A stretch of DNA of 35,688 nucleotides, taken from contig JBIIYQ010000018.1 of the NCBI GenBank assembly GCA_044346745.1, forward strand, positions 1-35,688. The letters run 5' to 3'. Each line of letters opens with the position of its first letter. The first letter of the stretch is position 1. This DNA is from UKL13-2 sp044346745. GTDB lineage: Bacteria > Pseudomonadota > Gammaproteobacteria > Burkholderiales > Usitatibacteraceae. Below are positions 1 through 7,525 of the stretch, one piece after another. A program made the translations under genes and the position numbers. A model generated the notes under the pieces. That model was not told the DNA's origin and did not search any database. It saw only the letters and a program-made list of their open reading frames with translations.

Positions 1-37
1 TTTGGCTTGAAGATGCCCGAGGATAGGGAAGTTTAGG

Positions 38-667
38 TTACTCCTGCGGCTTCACCACATTCAGGCTAATCGGTGCCTGCGGGACAAACGCATCGATCTC
101 GACAGCCTCGTAACGCACCTCCAGAATTTCGAGTTCCTCACGGCCGCCCGGCGCATGCAGCATCACGCTGTCACCTTCGCGGGCTTTCAACAGCGCACGC
201 GCCAACGGCGAAATCCAGGTGATGTAGTTGCGCGCGAGATCGAGCTCATCAATGCCGACAATGGTGACTGTTTTTTCCAGTCCCGCCGCATTTGCGTACA
301 CCACGGTCGCGCCAAAAAAGATACGATCCGCCAGCTCATCGTCGCGCGGCGTGAGCGGATCAACCACCTCGGCGTTATCGAGCCTTTTGGTTAGGAAACG
401 AATCCGGCGATCAATTTCCCGCAGACGCTTCTTACCGTATTGATAGTCGGCGTTTTCCGATCGGTCACCATTTTTTGCCGCCCAAGACACGGCAGATGTC
501 ACCGCCGGGCGTTCACGGTCGAGCAGGTAGCGTAACTCGTCGCGCAGACGCTGGTGGCCGCCGGGCGTGATGTAGTTTTTCGCCCCAACGGGAACGGGCG
601 CTCCACTGCCCACGCCGTCATCATCATTGTCGTCTGCATCGTTTTCTTTGGTAAACGCTTTGCTCAT
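38..667 (-). CDS. greB: Transcription elongation factor GreB
   Basis: GreB rescues backtracked RNA polymerase by stimulating cleavage of the nascent transcript through the secondary channel. The 209-residue product has the Gre N-terminal coiled coil (about residues 35-105), including the acidic tip in the stretch GDRSENADYQYGKKRL typical of GreB, followed by the FKBP-like C-terminal domain (about 115-195) with the ITWISPLARALL segment. It is longer than the usual roughly 160 residues because of an acidic, disordered N-terminal extension of about 28 residues (runs of D and E) and a short C-terminal tail. The ATG start lies about 250 bp from uspA, which is divergently oriented. Family assignment is firm; the role of the N-terminal extension is unknown, and a shorter start is not obvious. 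Confidence 0.93.
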   Translation of the reverse strand: MSKAFTKENDADDNDDDGVGSGAPVPVGAKNYITPGGHQRLRDELRYLLDRERPAVTSAVSWAAKNGDRSENADYQYGKKRLREIDRRIRFLTKRLDNAEVVDPLTPRDDELADRIFFGATVVYANAAGLEKTVTIVGIDELDLARNYITWISPLARALLKAREGDSVMLHAPGGREELEILEVRYEAVEIDAFVPQAPISLNVVKPQE

Positions 668-840
668 CTGTGATCTGATTTTGTTCGGGCAAACTCAAGA
701 CCGTACCTTACCACGCCAAGTACGCCCCTTCTACCGTGGCATAGCCGGCTATGCTGTGGTCGATCAGGCGAAAAATCGCTCGCTCACTCACCCGCTTTCG
801 AACGCGCCCCAATGAGCGGTTCAGGCTAGATTCACCCAAG

Positions 841-854
841 TTGATCAATATCAA
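841..854 (+). promoter_or_regulatory. Perfect FNR box upstream of the universal stress gene
   Basis: The 14-mer TTGATCAATATCAA matches the FNR consensus TTGAT-N4-ATCAA exactly. Its centre (847.5) is about 31 bp upstream of the centre of a plausible -10 hexamer, TAATAT (876-881). That is the class II arrangement, with the site near -41.5 of a start around 888. The downstream gene begins at 915. An fnr gene lies in the same window, so activation of the stress gene under low oxygen is a strong inference. Confidence 0.85.
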
Positions 855-914
855 ACACCAGCGTCCCCTCAGGCGTAATATCAGGCCATCGTCAATTCGT
901 AAGGGAGTCGCATT

Positions 915-1352
915 ATGTTTAAGTCCATTCTGGTTCCTGTTGATGGCACCAAGCTCTCGCTGAAGGCATTGAGCTACGCGAGCAAACTCGCCGCAAGCGG
1001 TGGCGCGAAGCTTACCGTGATGACCGCGCTTCCCGAGTTTCCGACCATGATTGGCGGTGAAGGCTACATGGTCACCCCGGTGTCGACAAAACAGTGGGAC
1101 AAGATGATTCAGAAGCGATCCGATGCGATCAAAGCCCAGGCAACCAAGCAATTGAAAGACGCGCCGTACGAATTTACTTCGGTCACGTCAGACCAACCTC
1201 ACGAGGCTATTATCAGCGTGGCCAAAAAGCGCAAATGTGACCTTATCGTCATGGCGTCTCACGGGCGACGCGGACTATCCGCTTTGTTGCTCGGCAGCGA
1301 AACCACAAAAGTGCTGACCCATTCGAAGGTGCCGGTGTTGGTTTGTCGTTAG
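915..1352 (+). CDS. Universal stress protein, UspA family
   Basis: A 145-residue single-domain Usp protein, a cytoplasmic nucleotide-binding stress protein. The N-terminal strand (FKSILVPVDGT) carries the Asp that contacts the nucleotide, and the C-terminal motif G-R-R-G-x6-GS-x-T is the ATP-binding signature of the ATP-binding Usp subgroup, ending in the usual PVLVCR strand. The ATG is preceded by AGGGAG (902-907) at good spacing. The perfect FNR box 67 bp upstream suggests induction under oxygen limitation, and Usp genes beside cbb3/FNR loci are common. It converges on fnr with only 20 bp between the stop codons. The specific function is not determined by sequence. Confidence 0.92.
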   Translation: MFKSILVPVDGTKLSLKALSYASKLAASGGAKLTVMTALPEFPTMIGGEGYMVTPVSTKQWDKMIQKRSDAIKAQATKQLKDAPYEFTSVTSDQPHEAIISVAKKRKCDLIVMASHGRRGLSALLLGSETTKVLTHSKVPVLVCR

Positions 1353-1360
1353 TCGAAAGG

Positions 1361-1384
1361 CACATACCCGCATTAGCGGGTGTG
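1361..1384. terminator. Probable bidirectional terminator between uspA and fnr
   Basis: ACCCGC (1366-1371), loop ATTA, GCGGGT (1376-1381) form a perfect stem that can extend outward by about three more pairs, including one G-T. It sits between the two convergent genes, and the fnr stop codon lies in the loop. There is no long T tract, so it may act by RNA structure alone. Confidence 0.5.
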
Positions 1385-2122
1385 ATGCGCATAAATTTCG
1401 CGCAAGCCATCGATATTTTGCAGGCGGATGTATTTCTGGTCGACCGCGATTAAGCCGTCGGCCTGAAACTTGGAGAACGAACGGCTCACGGTCTCCAGTT
1501 TCATGCCAAGATAACTGCCGATCTCTTCCCTGGTCATGCGCAGATTAAATTCGAGCGGGGAATAACCGCGTGCATTCAGCCGTTGGGAGAGATTGAGCAA
1601 AAATGCAGCGAGGCGCTCTTCAGCCCGCATCACGCCAAGCAGCATCATGACACCGTTCTCGCGAACAATCTCGCGGCTCATGACCTTATGGAAGTGTCGC
1701 TGCAATGAGGGTACTTCTATCGATAGCTTCTCTAAGTGCGAGTAGGGGATGGTGCAGATCTCGCTGTCTTCCAGTGCAATCGCATCACAGGTGTGTTCGT
1801 CGTGGCTGATACCATCCATACCCAGAATTTCACCCGCCATGGAAAATCCAGTGACCTGATCGCGCCCATCCTGCGTCGTCACACGAGTCTTGAAGAAACC
1901 AATGCGAACCGCATAAATCGCGTCGAACGCCGTACCGGCACGATATAACGCATCACCGCGCTTTAGTTTTCTGCGCACGTAGACCAAATGGTCTAGCTTG
2001 TCGATCTCGTCGTGGGACAACCCCGCCGGGAGGCAGATCTCGCGCAGGTTACAACTGGCGCAGGCGGTCTTGAGAGCACCCATATCAAGCGGCGCATGCA
2101 TTGTATTCAGCTTGGTCGACAT
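1373..2122 (-). CDS. fnr: FNR/ANR-type oxygen-sensing transcription regulator
   Basis: A Crp/Fnr-family activator of 249 residues that holds an oxygen-labile [4Fe-4S] cluster and dimerises to bind DNA when oxygen is low. Four ligand cysteines are visible at C21, C24, C30 and C112, in the same pattern as E. coli FNR (C20, C23, C29, C122). The cyclic-nucleotide-like beta barrel covers about 30-150. The C-terminal helix-turn-helix contains E-T-V-S-R, the E--SR recognition signature for TTGAT half-sites. Three such boxes occur in this window, beside uspA, hemN and ccoN. A possible FNR box at 2179-2192 lies in its own divergent promoter, so autoregulation is plausible. The start is uncertain because no clear Shine-Dalgarno sequence precedes the first ATG; M8 and M14 are alternatives. 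Confidence 0.95.
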   Translation of the reverse strand: MSTKLNTMHAPLDMGALKTACASCNLREICLPAGLSHDEIDKLDHLVYVRRKLKRGDALYRAGTAFDAIYAVRIGFFKTRVTTQDGRDQVTGFSMAGEILGMDGISHDEHTCDAIALEDSEICTIPYSHLEKLSIEVPSLQRHFHKVMSREIVRENGVMMLLGVMRAEERLAAFLLNLSQRLNARGYSPLEFNLRMTREEIGSYLGMKLETVSRSFSKFQADGLIAVDQKYIRLQNIDGLREIYAHHTR

Positions 2123-2178
2123 GGGATCTTGGGGAACATCAACAATTGAATTGTGTGGCGCGATTTCGAGAACGGCGT

Positions 2179-2192
2179 TTGATCCCCGTCAA
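2179..2192. promoter_or_regulatory. FNR box in the divergent fnr-hemN promoter region
   Basis: TTGATCCCCGTCAA matches TTGAT-N4-ATCAA at 9 of 10 defined positions. The centre (2185.5) is about 31 bp upstream of a CATCAT hexamer (2214-2219) facing hemN, a class II layout. The same near-palindromic site could also act on fnr, whose start is about 63 bp away on the other side. Confidence 0.72.
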
Positions 2193-2253
2193 TACCAACG
2201 TTGACCGTCTAGACATCATTCTACCCAAGCTGCGCGGAATCACCACCACTAAG

Positions 2254-3675
2254 ATGTCCATTGCCATGAGTTCAATCACCAAACATAACCAACAGAGCAC
2301 CGACCTCGTTATCGACTCCGACCTGATTCGTCGTTACGACCAAAGCGGCCCGCGTTACACGTCCTACCCAACAGCAGACCGATTTGTCGAGGCTTACACT
2401 GCCGCAACGCACGAACAAACCCTCAGCCAGCGGCCCCTCCGTGACGGTAACGCACCGATGTCGTTATACGTACATCTGCCCTTCTGCGACACGATTTGTT
2501 TTTATTGTGGCTGTAACAAGATTACCACCCGCGACCATGGCCGTAGCACGAAGTACCTCCGCTACCTCGGTCGCGAAGCGGCGCTAACCGCGTCCAAATT
2601 ATCCGGCTCTCGGCGCGTTGAGCAGCTGCATCTGGGTGGCGGAACCCCGACCTTTCTGTCATCGGTCGAACTTACGCTGCTTATGCAGATGCTGTCGCAG
2701 CATTTTGAGCTCGCTGGTGGCGAATATTCCATCGAAATTGATCCGCGTACCGCTGATGCGGAGAAAATGATCACCCTCGCCAAGCTGGGTTTCAATCGCA
2801 TCAGCGTTGGTGTGCAGGACTTCGACCCGGCAGTACAGAAAGCGGTGAATCGGATTCAATCGGAGGGGGAGACCGTCGCAGTCATTGACGCCGCGCGAAG
2901 TAATGGCATGACCTCCGTCAACATCGACTTGATCTACGGCTTGCCCAAGCAGCATGTCATCGGCTTCAGCCACACCTTGAATCGTGTCATCTCGCTCAAG
3001 CCTGATCGCATCGCGCTTTATAGCTACGCACATTTGCCAACCGTGTTCAAACCGCAGCGGCGGATACTCTTCGCCGACTTGCCAACGACCGAGGCTAAGT
3101 TACAAATCATGTTGCTAGCGATTCGCCACCTCACCGACGCGGGCTATGTCTATATCGGCATGGATCATTTCGCCTTACCGCATGACAGCCTCGCGCAGGC
3201 GGCGCGCAAAGGGCTGTTGCATCGCAATTTTCAAGGGTACTCCACACAGCCTGATTGTGATCTAGTGGCCTTCGGTATATCGTCCATCAGCAAGGTCGGG
3301 CCAAGCTACAGCCAGAACGTGCGCACCCTCAACGATTACTACGACTGTCTTGATCGCGGTGTGCTGCCGACGATGCGCGGCATCGAACTAACAGCGGACG
3401 ACCTACTTCGCCGAAGCGTCATCCAATCGTTGATGTGCCAATTCGAGCTCTCGACTGGGGCTATTGAAGAGGCCTACTTGATCAACTTCAAGCAATACTT
3501 CAGGACCGAGTTAGCTGCTTTGGAAGTGTTGCAACAGGACGGTCTCATCGATTGGGACGGTGAGTGGATTACTGTCACACCGCGCGGGCGTATCATAGTT
3601 AGAGCGGTGGCGATGATATTCGACCGTCACCTACAGCATGATCGGCAACGCGCCACATACTCGAAGCTGATCTAA
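2254..3675 (+). CDS. hemN: Oxygen-independent coproporphyrinogen III dehydrogenase HemN
   Basis: A radical-SAM enzyme that decarboxylates coproporphyrinogen III to protoporphyrinogen IX without oxygen, supplying haem for the cbb3 oxidase encoded downstream. From the ATG at 2254 it is 473 residues (E. coli about 457). The cluster motif C78-x3-C82-x2-C85-x-C87 matches HemN, followed by the GGGTP SAM motif and the conserved NIDLIYGLPKQ and GMDHFA segments. HemN-specific N-terminal residues (SGPRYTSYPTA) separate it from HemW-like paralogues. The open frame extends upstream to 2101, but that part would cross the FNR-box promoter and is not conserved, so 2254 (or 2266) is preferred. It is divergent from fnr and 24 bp upstream of the SafE-like gene. 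Confidence 0.95.
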   Translation: MSIAMSSITKHNQQSTDLVIDSDLIRRYDQSGPRYTSYPTADRFVEAYTAATHEQTLSQRPLRDGNAPMSLYVHLPFCDTICFYCGCNKITTRDHGRSTKYLRYLGREAALTASKLSGSRRVEQLHLGGGTPTFLSSVELTLLMQMLSQHFELAGGEYSIEIDPRTADAEKMITLAKLGFNRISVGVQDFDPAVQKAVNRIQSEGETVAVIDAARSNGMTSVNIDLIYGLPKQHVIGFSHTLNRVISLKPDRIALYSYAHLPTVFKPQRRILFADLPTTEAKLQIMLLAIRHLTDAGYVYIGMDHFALPHDSLAQAARKGLLHRNFQGYSTQPDCDLVAFGISSISKVGPSYSQNVRTLNDYYDCLDRGVLPTMRGIELTADDLLRRSVIQSLMCQFELSTGAIEEAYLINFKQYFRTELAALEVLQQDGLIDWDGEWITVTPRGRIIVRAVAMIFDRHLQHDRQRATYSKLI

Positions 3676-3699
3676 CCTTCTGGCGAACAGGGAGTACGC

Positions 3700-4575
3700 A
3701 TGGGACTAGAGTTGGGCGTCGTGCCACTTGTCGGCTTGTTCGCAGCCTTCGTTGCCGCATTCACCACCGGCTTTCTTGGTAGCCTGCACTGTGTGAGTAT
3801 GTGCGGGGCAATGATTGCAACCGCCATGGGGAATGGCCACGCCACTCTCCATACAGCACATCCAGGCACATTTTCAGGACGTGTCTCGCGAGGCACACCG
3901 TCGGCAAGATTCGCCTTTGCTTTAAGCGGCGGCACTTTAGGCGCGGCGACATCGCGCTTCAGCGGCACGATGCGGGCAAGCATCGCCTTCAACACCGGTC
4001 GCATTCTTAGCTATATGATTGCTGGTGCTTTGGCGGCAGGTGTTGCCGGTTCCTTGGCCGAGCGACTAGTCATCAACGATTTGACGCCACTGCGCCTGTT
4101 GATGTACATTTTCGGCCAGTGTCTGGTCATTGCCACCGGGTTTTACATCGCTGGCGTGACTAAAATTCTGGCTCCGCTAGAGCGTGCAGGAAGCTGGATT
4201 TGGCGACGTCTGCAACATTGGGTGGCACCGCAGCTTAAAGCGCACTTCCGTGATGGTCAGGCAAGGCCCTTCGCCTTTGGTGCGTTATGGGGGTGGATCC
4301 CGTGTGGGCTTGTGTATGGAACGCTCGCCACCGCGATGTCCAGCGGCAGCGCAGAAGGCGGTGCACTCGTCATGCTGGGATTTGGCTTGGGTACATTGCC
4401 AGCGATGTTCATGGCCGGAGTGGCGGCCGTGCCATTGAGTACGCTCGCTCAGCGACCAAACGTCCGCCTCGCTGCGGGTGCCGTCGTCATTGCCGTGGGG
4501 TTGGTTGGACTGTCGCGCGCGACACAACTCGCCGACTTCGCCGCGCTTGCGCAGCTTTGCCTGCGGGCGAGCTAG
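3700..4575 (+). CDS. TauE/SafE-like (DsbD_2) membrane protein of the cbb3 maturation locus
   Basis: A polytopic inner-membrane protein of 291 residues with about six to seven hydrophobic helices. The first helix ends in G-S-L-H30-C31-V-S-M-C35-G, the His-Cys-x3-Cys signature of the DsbD_2 (PF13386-like) family, often annotated as sulfite exporter TauE/SafE or cytochrome biogenesis protein. A second conserved block is W-G-W-I-P-C-G-L-V-Y (about 202-211). Proteins of this type sit between hemN and ccoI/ccoS in many proteobacteria, and the Cys/His pair invites a role in copper or thiol handling for cbb3 assembly; this is inferred from context. The segment about 47-75 is low in conservation and predicted soluble. 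It begins 24 bp after hemN and ends 12 bp before ccoI, so it is probably in the same operon. Confidence 0.82.
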   Translation: MGLELGVVPLVGLFAAFVAAFTTGFLGSLHCVSMCGAMIATAMGNGHATLHTAHPGTFSGRVSRGTPSARFAFALSGGTLGAATSRFSGTMRASIAFNTGRILSYMIAGALAAGVAGSLAERLVINDLTPLRLLMYIFGQCLVIATGFYIAGVTKILAPLERAGSWIWRRLQHWVAPQLKAHFRDGQARPFAFGALWGWIPCGLVYGTLATAMSSGSAEGGALVMLGFGLGTLPAMFMAGVAAVPLSTLAQRPNVRLAAGAVVIAVGLVGLSRATQLADFAALAQLCLRAS

Positions 4576-4587
4576 GTCAAACAGATC

Positions 4588-7197
4588 ATGAACACTCACG
4601 TTAACGATTCCGCATCACTCTTTATTGACACACTCGCGCGAACCAAAGCGGACGCGCGAACCATCACCGCCTGCTTTCATTGCGGATTGGACGTCCCGCA
4701 AGACAGCAACTTCACCGTTGAGATTGATCGACGCGCAGAGCGTATGTGTTGCGTCGGCTGTATGAGTGTTGCCGAGACCATCATCGGCGCAGGCATGGCG
4801 GATTTCTACCGGCACCGCGTTGGGTACTCAGAAAAGCTCGACCCGCGTAGTTTCTTACCGCTAGCCACGTCAGAAAGACTTGAAACCGCAAAAAGCGCCG
4901 TTAACCTCACGTCCGGCGAGCTGACGGAGATACATCTATACCTTACCGGCCTGCGCTGTACGGCCTGTGTGTGGCTCGCCGAACGGTCGTTGGGTGCACT
5001 CAGTGGTTTGCAAAAGGCCACCGTGAACTTAACGACCCAAAGTGCGCGTATCTGGTTTTATCCCGCGCAACTTTCGACCGACAACATCGTTGCCGCGTTG
5101 GCCCGCGTTGGCCTCGGCGCAGAACCTGCGGAGCACCAAACGCGTGCTGCGGCGCGTCGACAGCAACGGCGCACACAGTTGCTGGAGTTTGGTGTTGCCG
5201 GGTTGTGCATGATGCAGGTGATGATGTTGGTGGTACCGATCTACCTGGCAGACGCCAGCGATATCTCGCAAGATGCCAAACAGCTCATGGCGTGGACCGC
5301 ATGGCTGTTAACCCTGCCGGTGCTGTTGTTCTCAGCACGGCCGATTTTCATCAACGCCTTCCGGACCGCCTTTCACGCGGCTGGCAGCGGATATCTCGGT
5401 ATGGACGTGCCAGTGGCACTTGCACTACTGTTGACATTCGTTGCTAGCACCGTCGCATTAGTCACCCAATCAGGGCAGCATTATTTTGACGCTATCACCA
5501 TGTTTGTGTTCCTCTTGCTGGGAGCACGCTGGCTCGAGTCTTCGCTGAGGCTACGCACCGCCGAAGCAATCGAGCGCCTCTCCAACGCGCGACCGCTGGA
5601 GTGCCAGAAACTGATTGACTTTCCCTTGACCGAGCGCGCTTCCAAGGTTCGTGCCGACCAACTGGCGGTTGGCGACTTTGTGTCGATCCGCCCTGGTGAG
5701 GCGGTACCAGCCGATGCCATTGTGGCGCGAGGCGAGAGTGAAATTGACGAGGCGTTGATGACGGGAGAATCGCGCCCGGTTACCCGCAGCGCAGGGGATA
5801 CGCTGATCGGCGGCACAATCAACATCGCTTCACCGTTGATTGCTCAAGTTACCGCGGCCGGGAACAACACCCTGCTCGCCAGACTGGGAAAAATGGTGGA
5901 AAGCAGCCTGACCTATCGCCCCACCTTTCATGGGCTGGCAGAACGTGCGGCGCGTTGGTTAGCCCCGGCAACGTTGCTCGCGTCGGCTGGGGCGGCGCTG
6001 ATCTGGTGGCAAATTGACTCCAGCCGCGCGGTCGAGATTGCCATCGCCGTATTGGCGATTACCTGCCCGTGTGCGTTTGCGCTCGCAGCACCCGCCACTC
6101 TAGCGAGCGCCCTCGCAAGGCTCACACGGGATGGTTTACTCGTCGCACGCGGCCATTTGGTTGAGACCCTCGCCGGCGCAACGGATGTGGTGTTCGACAA
6201 AACCGGCACACTCACCACCGGCGAGATGCGCGTGGCGGATGTGCGATGCGAGGCCGATCAACTAGATCGCGTACTCGCGCTGGCTGTGGCAATCGAACGT
6301 GGTTCCATGCATCCGGCAGCCCGCGCCATAAATCGCTACGCAGCGGCTCACCGTCATGACAATCAGGCGATCCCGGTCGCAGAGACGTTGGCAGTCATTG
6401 CAGGACGAGGTGTCGAAGCCAAAATCAACGGTCGTACCTACCGCTTGGGCAAGCCCGAGTTTGCGATCCCGGCACCATGGCTAGACCAGTATGTAGCGCT
6501 GCTGCCATCACTTTCAACCAACCAGACCCATATCGCGCTATGCAGCAGCATGCCAGCAACGGATGGTGGACCGGCCGAGGTTGAAGAAACATCGCCGCCC
6601 GTGTTTGCGGTCTTAAGCCTCGCGGACCCGATCCGCTCGGGCGCAAAATCGTGTGTAGCGGCCCTACGCGCCCGAGGAATCAACGTACACTTGCTTTCGG
6701 GAGATGCCGCGCCGGTGGTAAACGAAACTGCCCAATTCTTGGGCATTGATCTTCGTTACACCCGTAGCGCACAGACTGCCGAGCAGAAACGGCTGTATGT
6801 TTCCGAAATGATCAAACGCGGCGCACAGGTGGTGGCAGTTGGTGATGGCGTAAATGACGCGCCCATGCTGGCCGAGGCAACCGGAAGTATCGGGTTGGCG
6901 CAAGGCGCAACATTGACACGCCTATCCGCCGATGCCGTACTCGCGAGTCAGGGTGGCCAACTGCTCCAAGTATTGGCCAACGCGTTTGTGTTATCCCGCC
7001 GGGCACGCGGCGTGATTCGCCAAAATCTCCTTTGGGCGTTGGCCTATAACCTTGTTGCGCTTCCGCTTGCCCTCACCGGGTACGTCACACCACTGGTTGC
7101 CGCGTTCGGCATGGCCATCAGTTCGCTGATTGTGGTCATCAACGCCAGCCGGATGGCATTTCGGCAGCAGTTTTCCCGCCCAGAAGGCGCGGCGTAA
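4588..7197 (+). CDS. ccoI: Copper-exporting P1B-type ATPase CcoI/FixI for cbb3 assembly
   Basis: An 869-residue P-type ATPase that moves copper across the inner membrane for the CuB site of CcoN. Features in order: an N-terminal Cys-rich domain (C-F-H-C near residue 30 and C-C-V-G-C near 53), a heavy-metal-associated domain with C124-T-A-C127, transmembrane helices from about 200, the TGES actuator motif, the ion-binding motif C493-P-C495, the phosphorylation site D537-K-T-G-T, an SMHP motif in the nucleotide-binding domain, and the hinge GDGVNDAP. The extra N-terminal Cys-rich domain is what distinguishes CcoI/FixI from housekeeping CopA. ccoS follows after 4 bp. The ATG at 4588 has only a weak ribosome site. 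Confidence 0.95.
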   Translation: MNTHVNDSASLFIDTLARTKADARTITACFHCGLDVPQDSNFTVEIDRRAERMCCVGCMSVAETIIGAGMADFYRHRVGYSEKLDPRSFLPLATSERLETAKSAVNLTSGELTEIHLYLTGLRCTACVWLAERSLGALSGLQKATVNLTTQSARIWFYPAQLSTDNIVAALARVGLGAEPAEHQTRAAARRQQRRTQLLEFGVAGLCMMQVMMLVVPIYLADASDISQDAKQLMAWTAWLLTLPVLLFSARPIFINAFRTAFHAAGSGYLGMDVPVALALLLTFVASTVALVTQSGQHYFDAITMFVFLLLGARWLESSLRLRTAEAIERLSNARPLECQKLIDFPLTERASKVRADQLAVGDFVSIRPGEAVPADAIVARGESEIDEALMTGESRPVTRSAGDTLIGGTINIASPLIAQVTAAGNNTLLARLGKMVESSLTYRPTFHGLAERAARWLAPATLLASAGAALIWWQIDSSRAVEIAIAVLAITCPCAFALAAPATLASALARLTRDGLLVARGHLVETLAGATDVVFDKTGTLTTGEMRVADVRCEADQLDRVLALAVAIERGSMHPAARAINRYAAAHRHDNQAIPVAETLAVIAGRGVEAKINGRTYRLGKPEFAIPAPWLDQYVALLPSLSTNQTHIALCSSMPATDGGPAEVEETSPPVFAVLSLADPIRSGAKSCVAALRARGINVHLLSGDAAPVVNETAQFLGIDLRYTRSAQTAEQKRLYVSEMIKRGAQVVAVGDGVNDAPMLAEATGSIGLAQGATLTRLSADAVLASQGGQLLQVLANAFVLSRRARGVIRQNLLWALAYNLVALPLALTGYVTPLVAAFGMAISSLIVVINASRMAFRQQFSRPEGAA

Positions 7198-7201
7198 GAA
7201 C

Positions 7202-7447
7202 ATGGAATCACTTTGGATACTGATTCCTCTGTCGCTGGTAATCGCCATCGGGATCGGTGCCGTGTTCTGGTGGGCAGTCAGCGGTGGGCAAATGGACGAC
7301 CTCGATTCGCCGGCGCAGCGCATTCTGATCGACGACGACAGCGCCCCGAGGCCGACACAAAGTCCGGATGCCCCCTCCTCCGCCTCAGCCAAACCCACTG
7401 AAACCACCAGTCAGCCCACTTCAAATAAGGCATTGCCGGTCGTTTGA
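7202..7447 (+). CDS. ccoS: cbb3 oxidase maturation protein CcoS
   Basis: A small single-span membrane protein of 81 residues starting MESLWILIPLSLVI. It has the FixS/CcoS pattern: an N-terminal transmembrane helix followed by F-W-W-A-V-x-S-G-Q-M-D-D-L-D-S-P. CcoS is needed for incorporation of haem b and CuB into CcoN. The ATG at 7202, 4 bp after ccoI, is preferred over an upstream ATG at 7130 because the conserved sequence starts there. The C-terminal tail (about residues 48-81) is Pro/Ser/Thr-rich, longer than in many homologues and probably disordered. The TGA stop (7445-7447) lies inside the FNR box of the ccoN promoter. Confidence 0.93.
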   Translation: MESLWILIPLSLVIAIGIGAVFWWAVSGGQMDDLDSPAQRILIDDDSAPRPTQSPDAPSSASAKPTETTSQPTSNKALPVV

Positions 7448-7457
7448 TCCAAGTCAA
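7444..7457 (+). promoter_or_regulatory. FNR box upstream of ccoNOQP
   Basis: TTGATCCAAGTCAA matches the FNR consensus at 9 of 10 defined positions. It is centred at 7450.5, about 75 bp before ccoN. A weak -10-like ACATAC occurs near 7481-7486, compatible with a class II promoter. The first half-site contains the ccoS stop codon, so the oxidase operon appears to have its own promoter separate from ccoI-ccoS. Confidence 0.8.
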
Positions 7458-7525
7458 AACCTCGTTTGCGCTGGCTGCGAACATACGCGTAGTTCCATGA
7501 TTAATCACTAAAAAGGGTTCCCGCG

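Noticed and set aside
2101..2253. N-terminal extension of hemN
   Set aside because: It would run through the fnr start and the FNR-box promoter; the added residues are not HemN-like.
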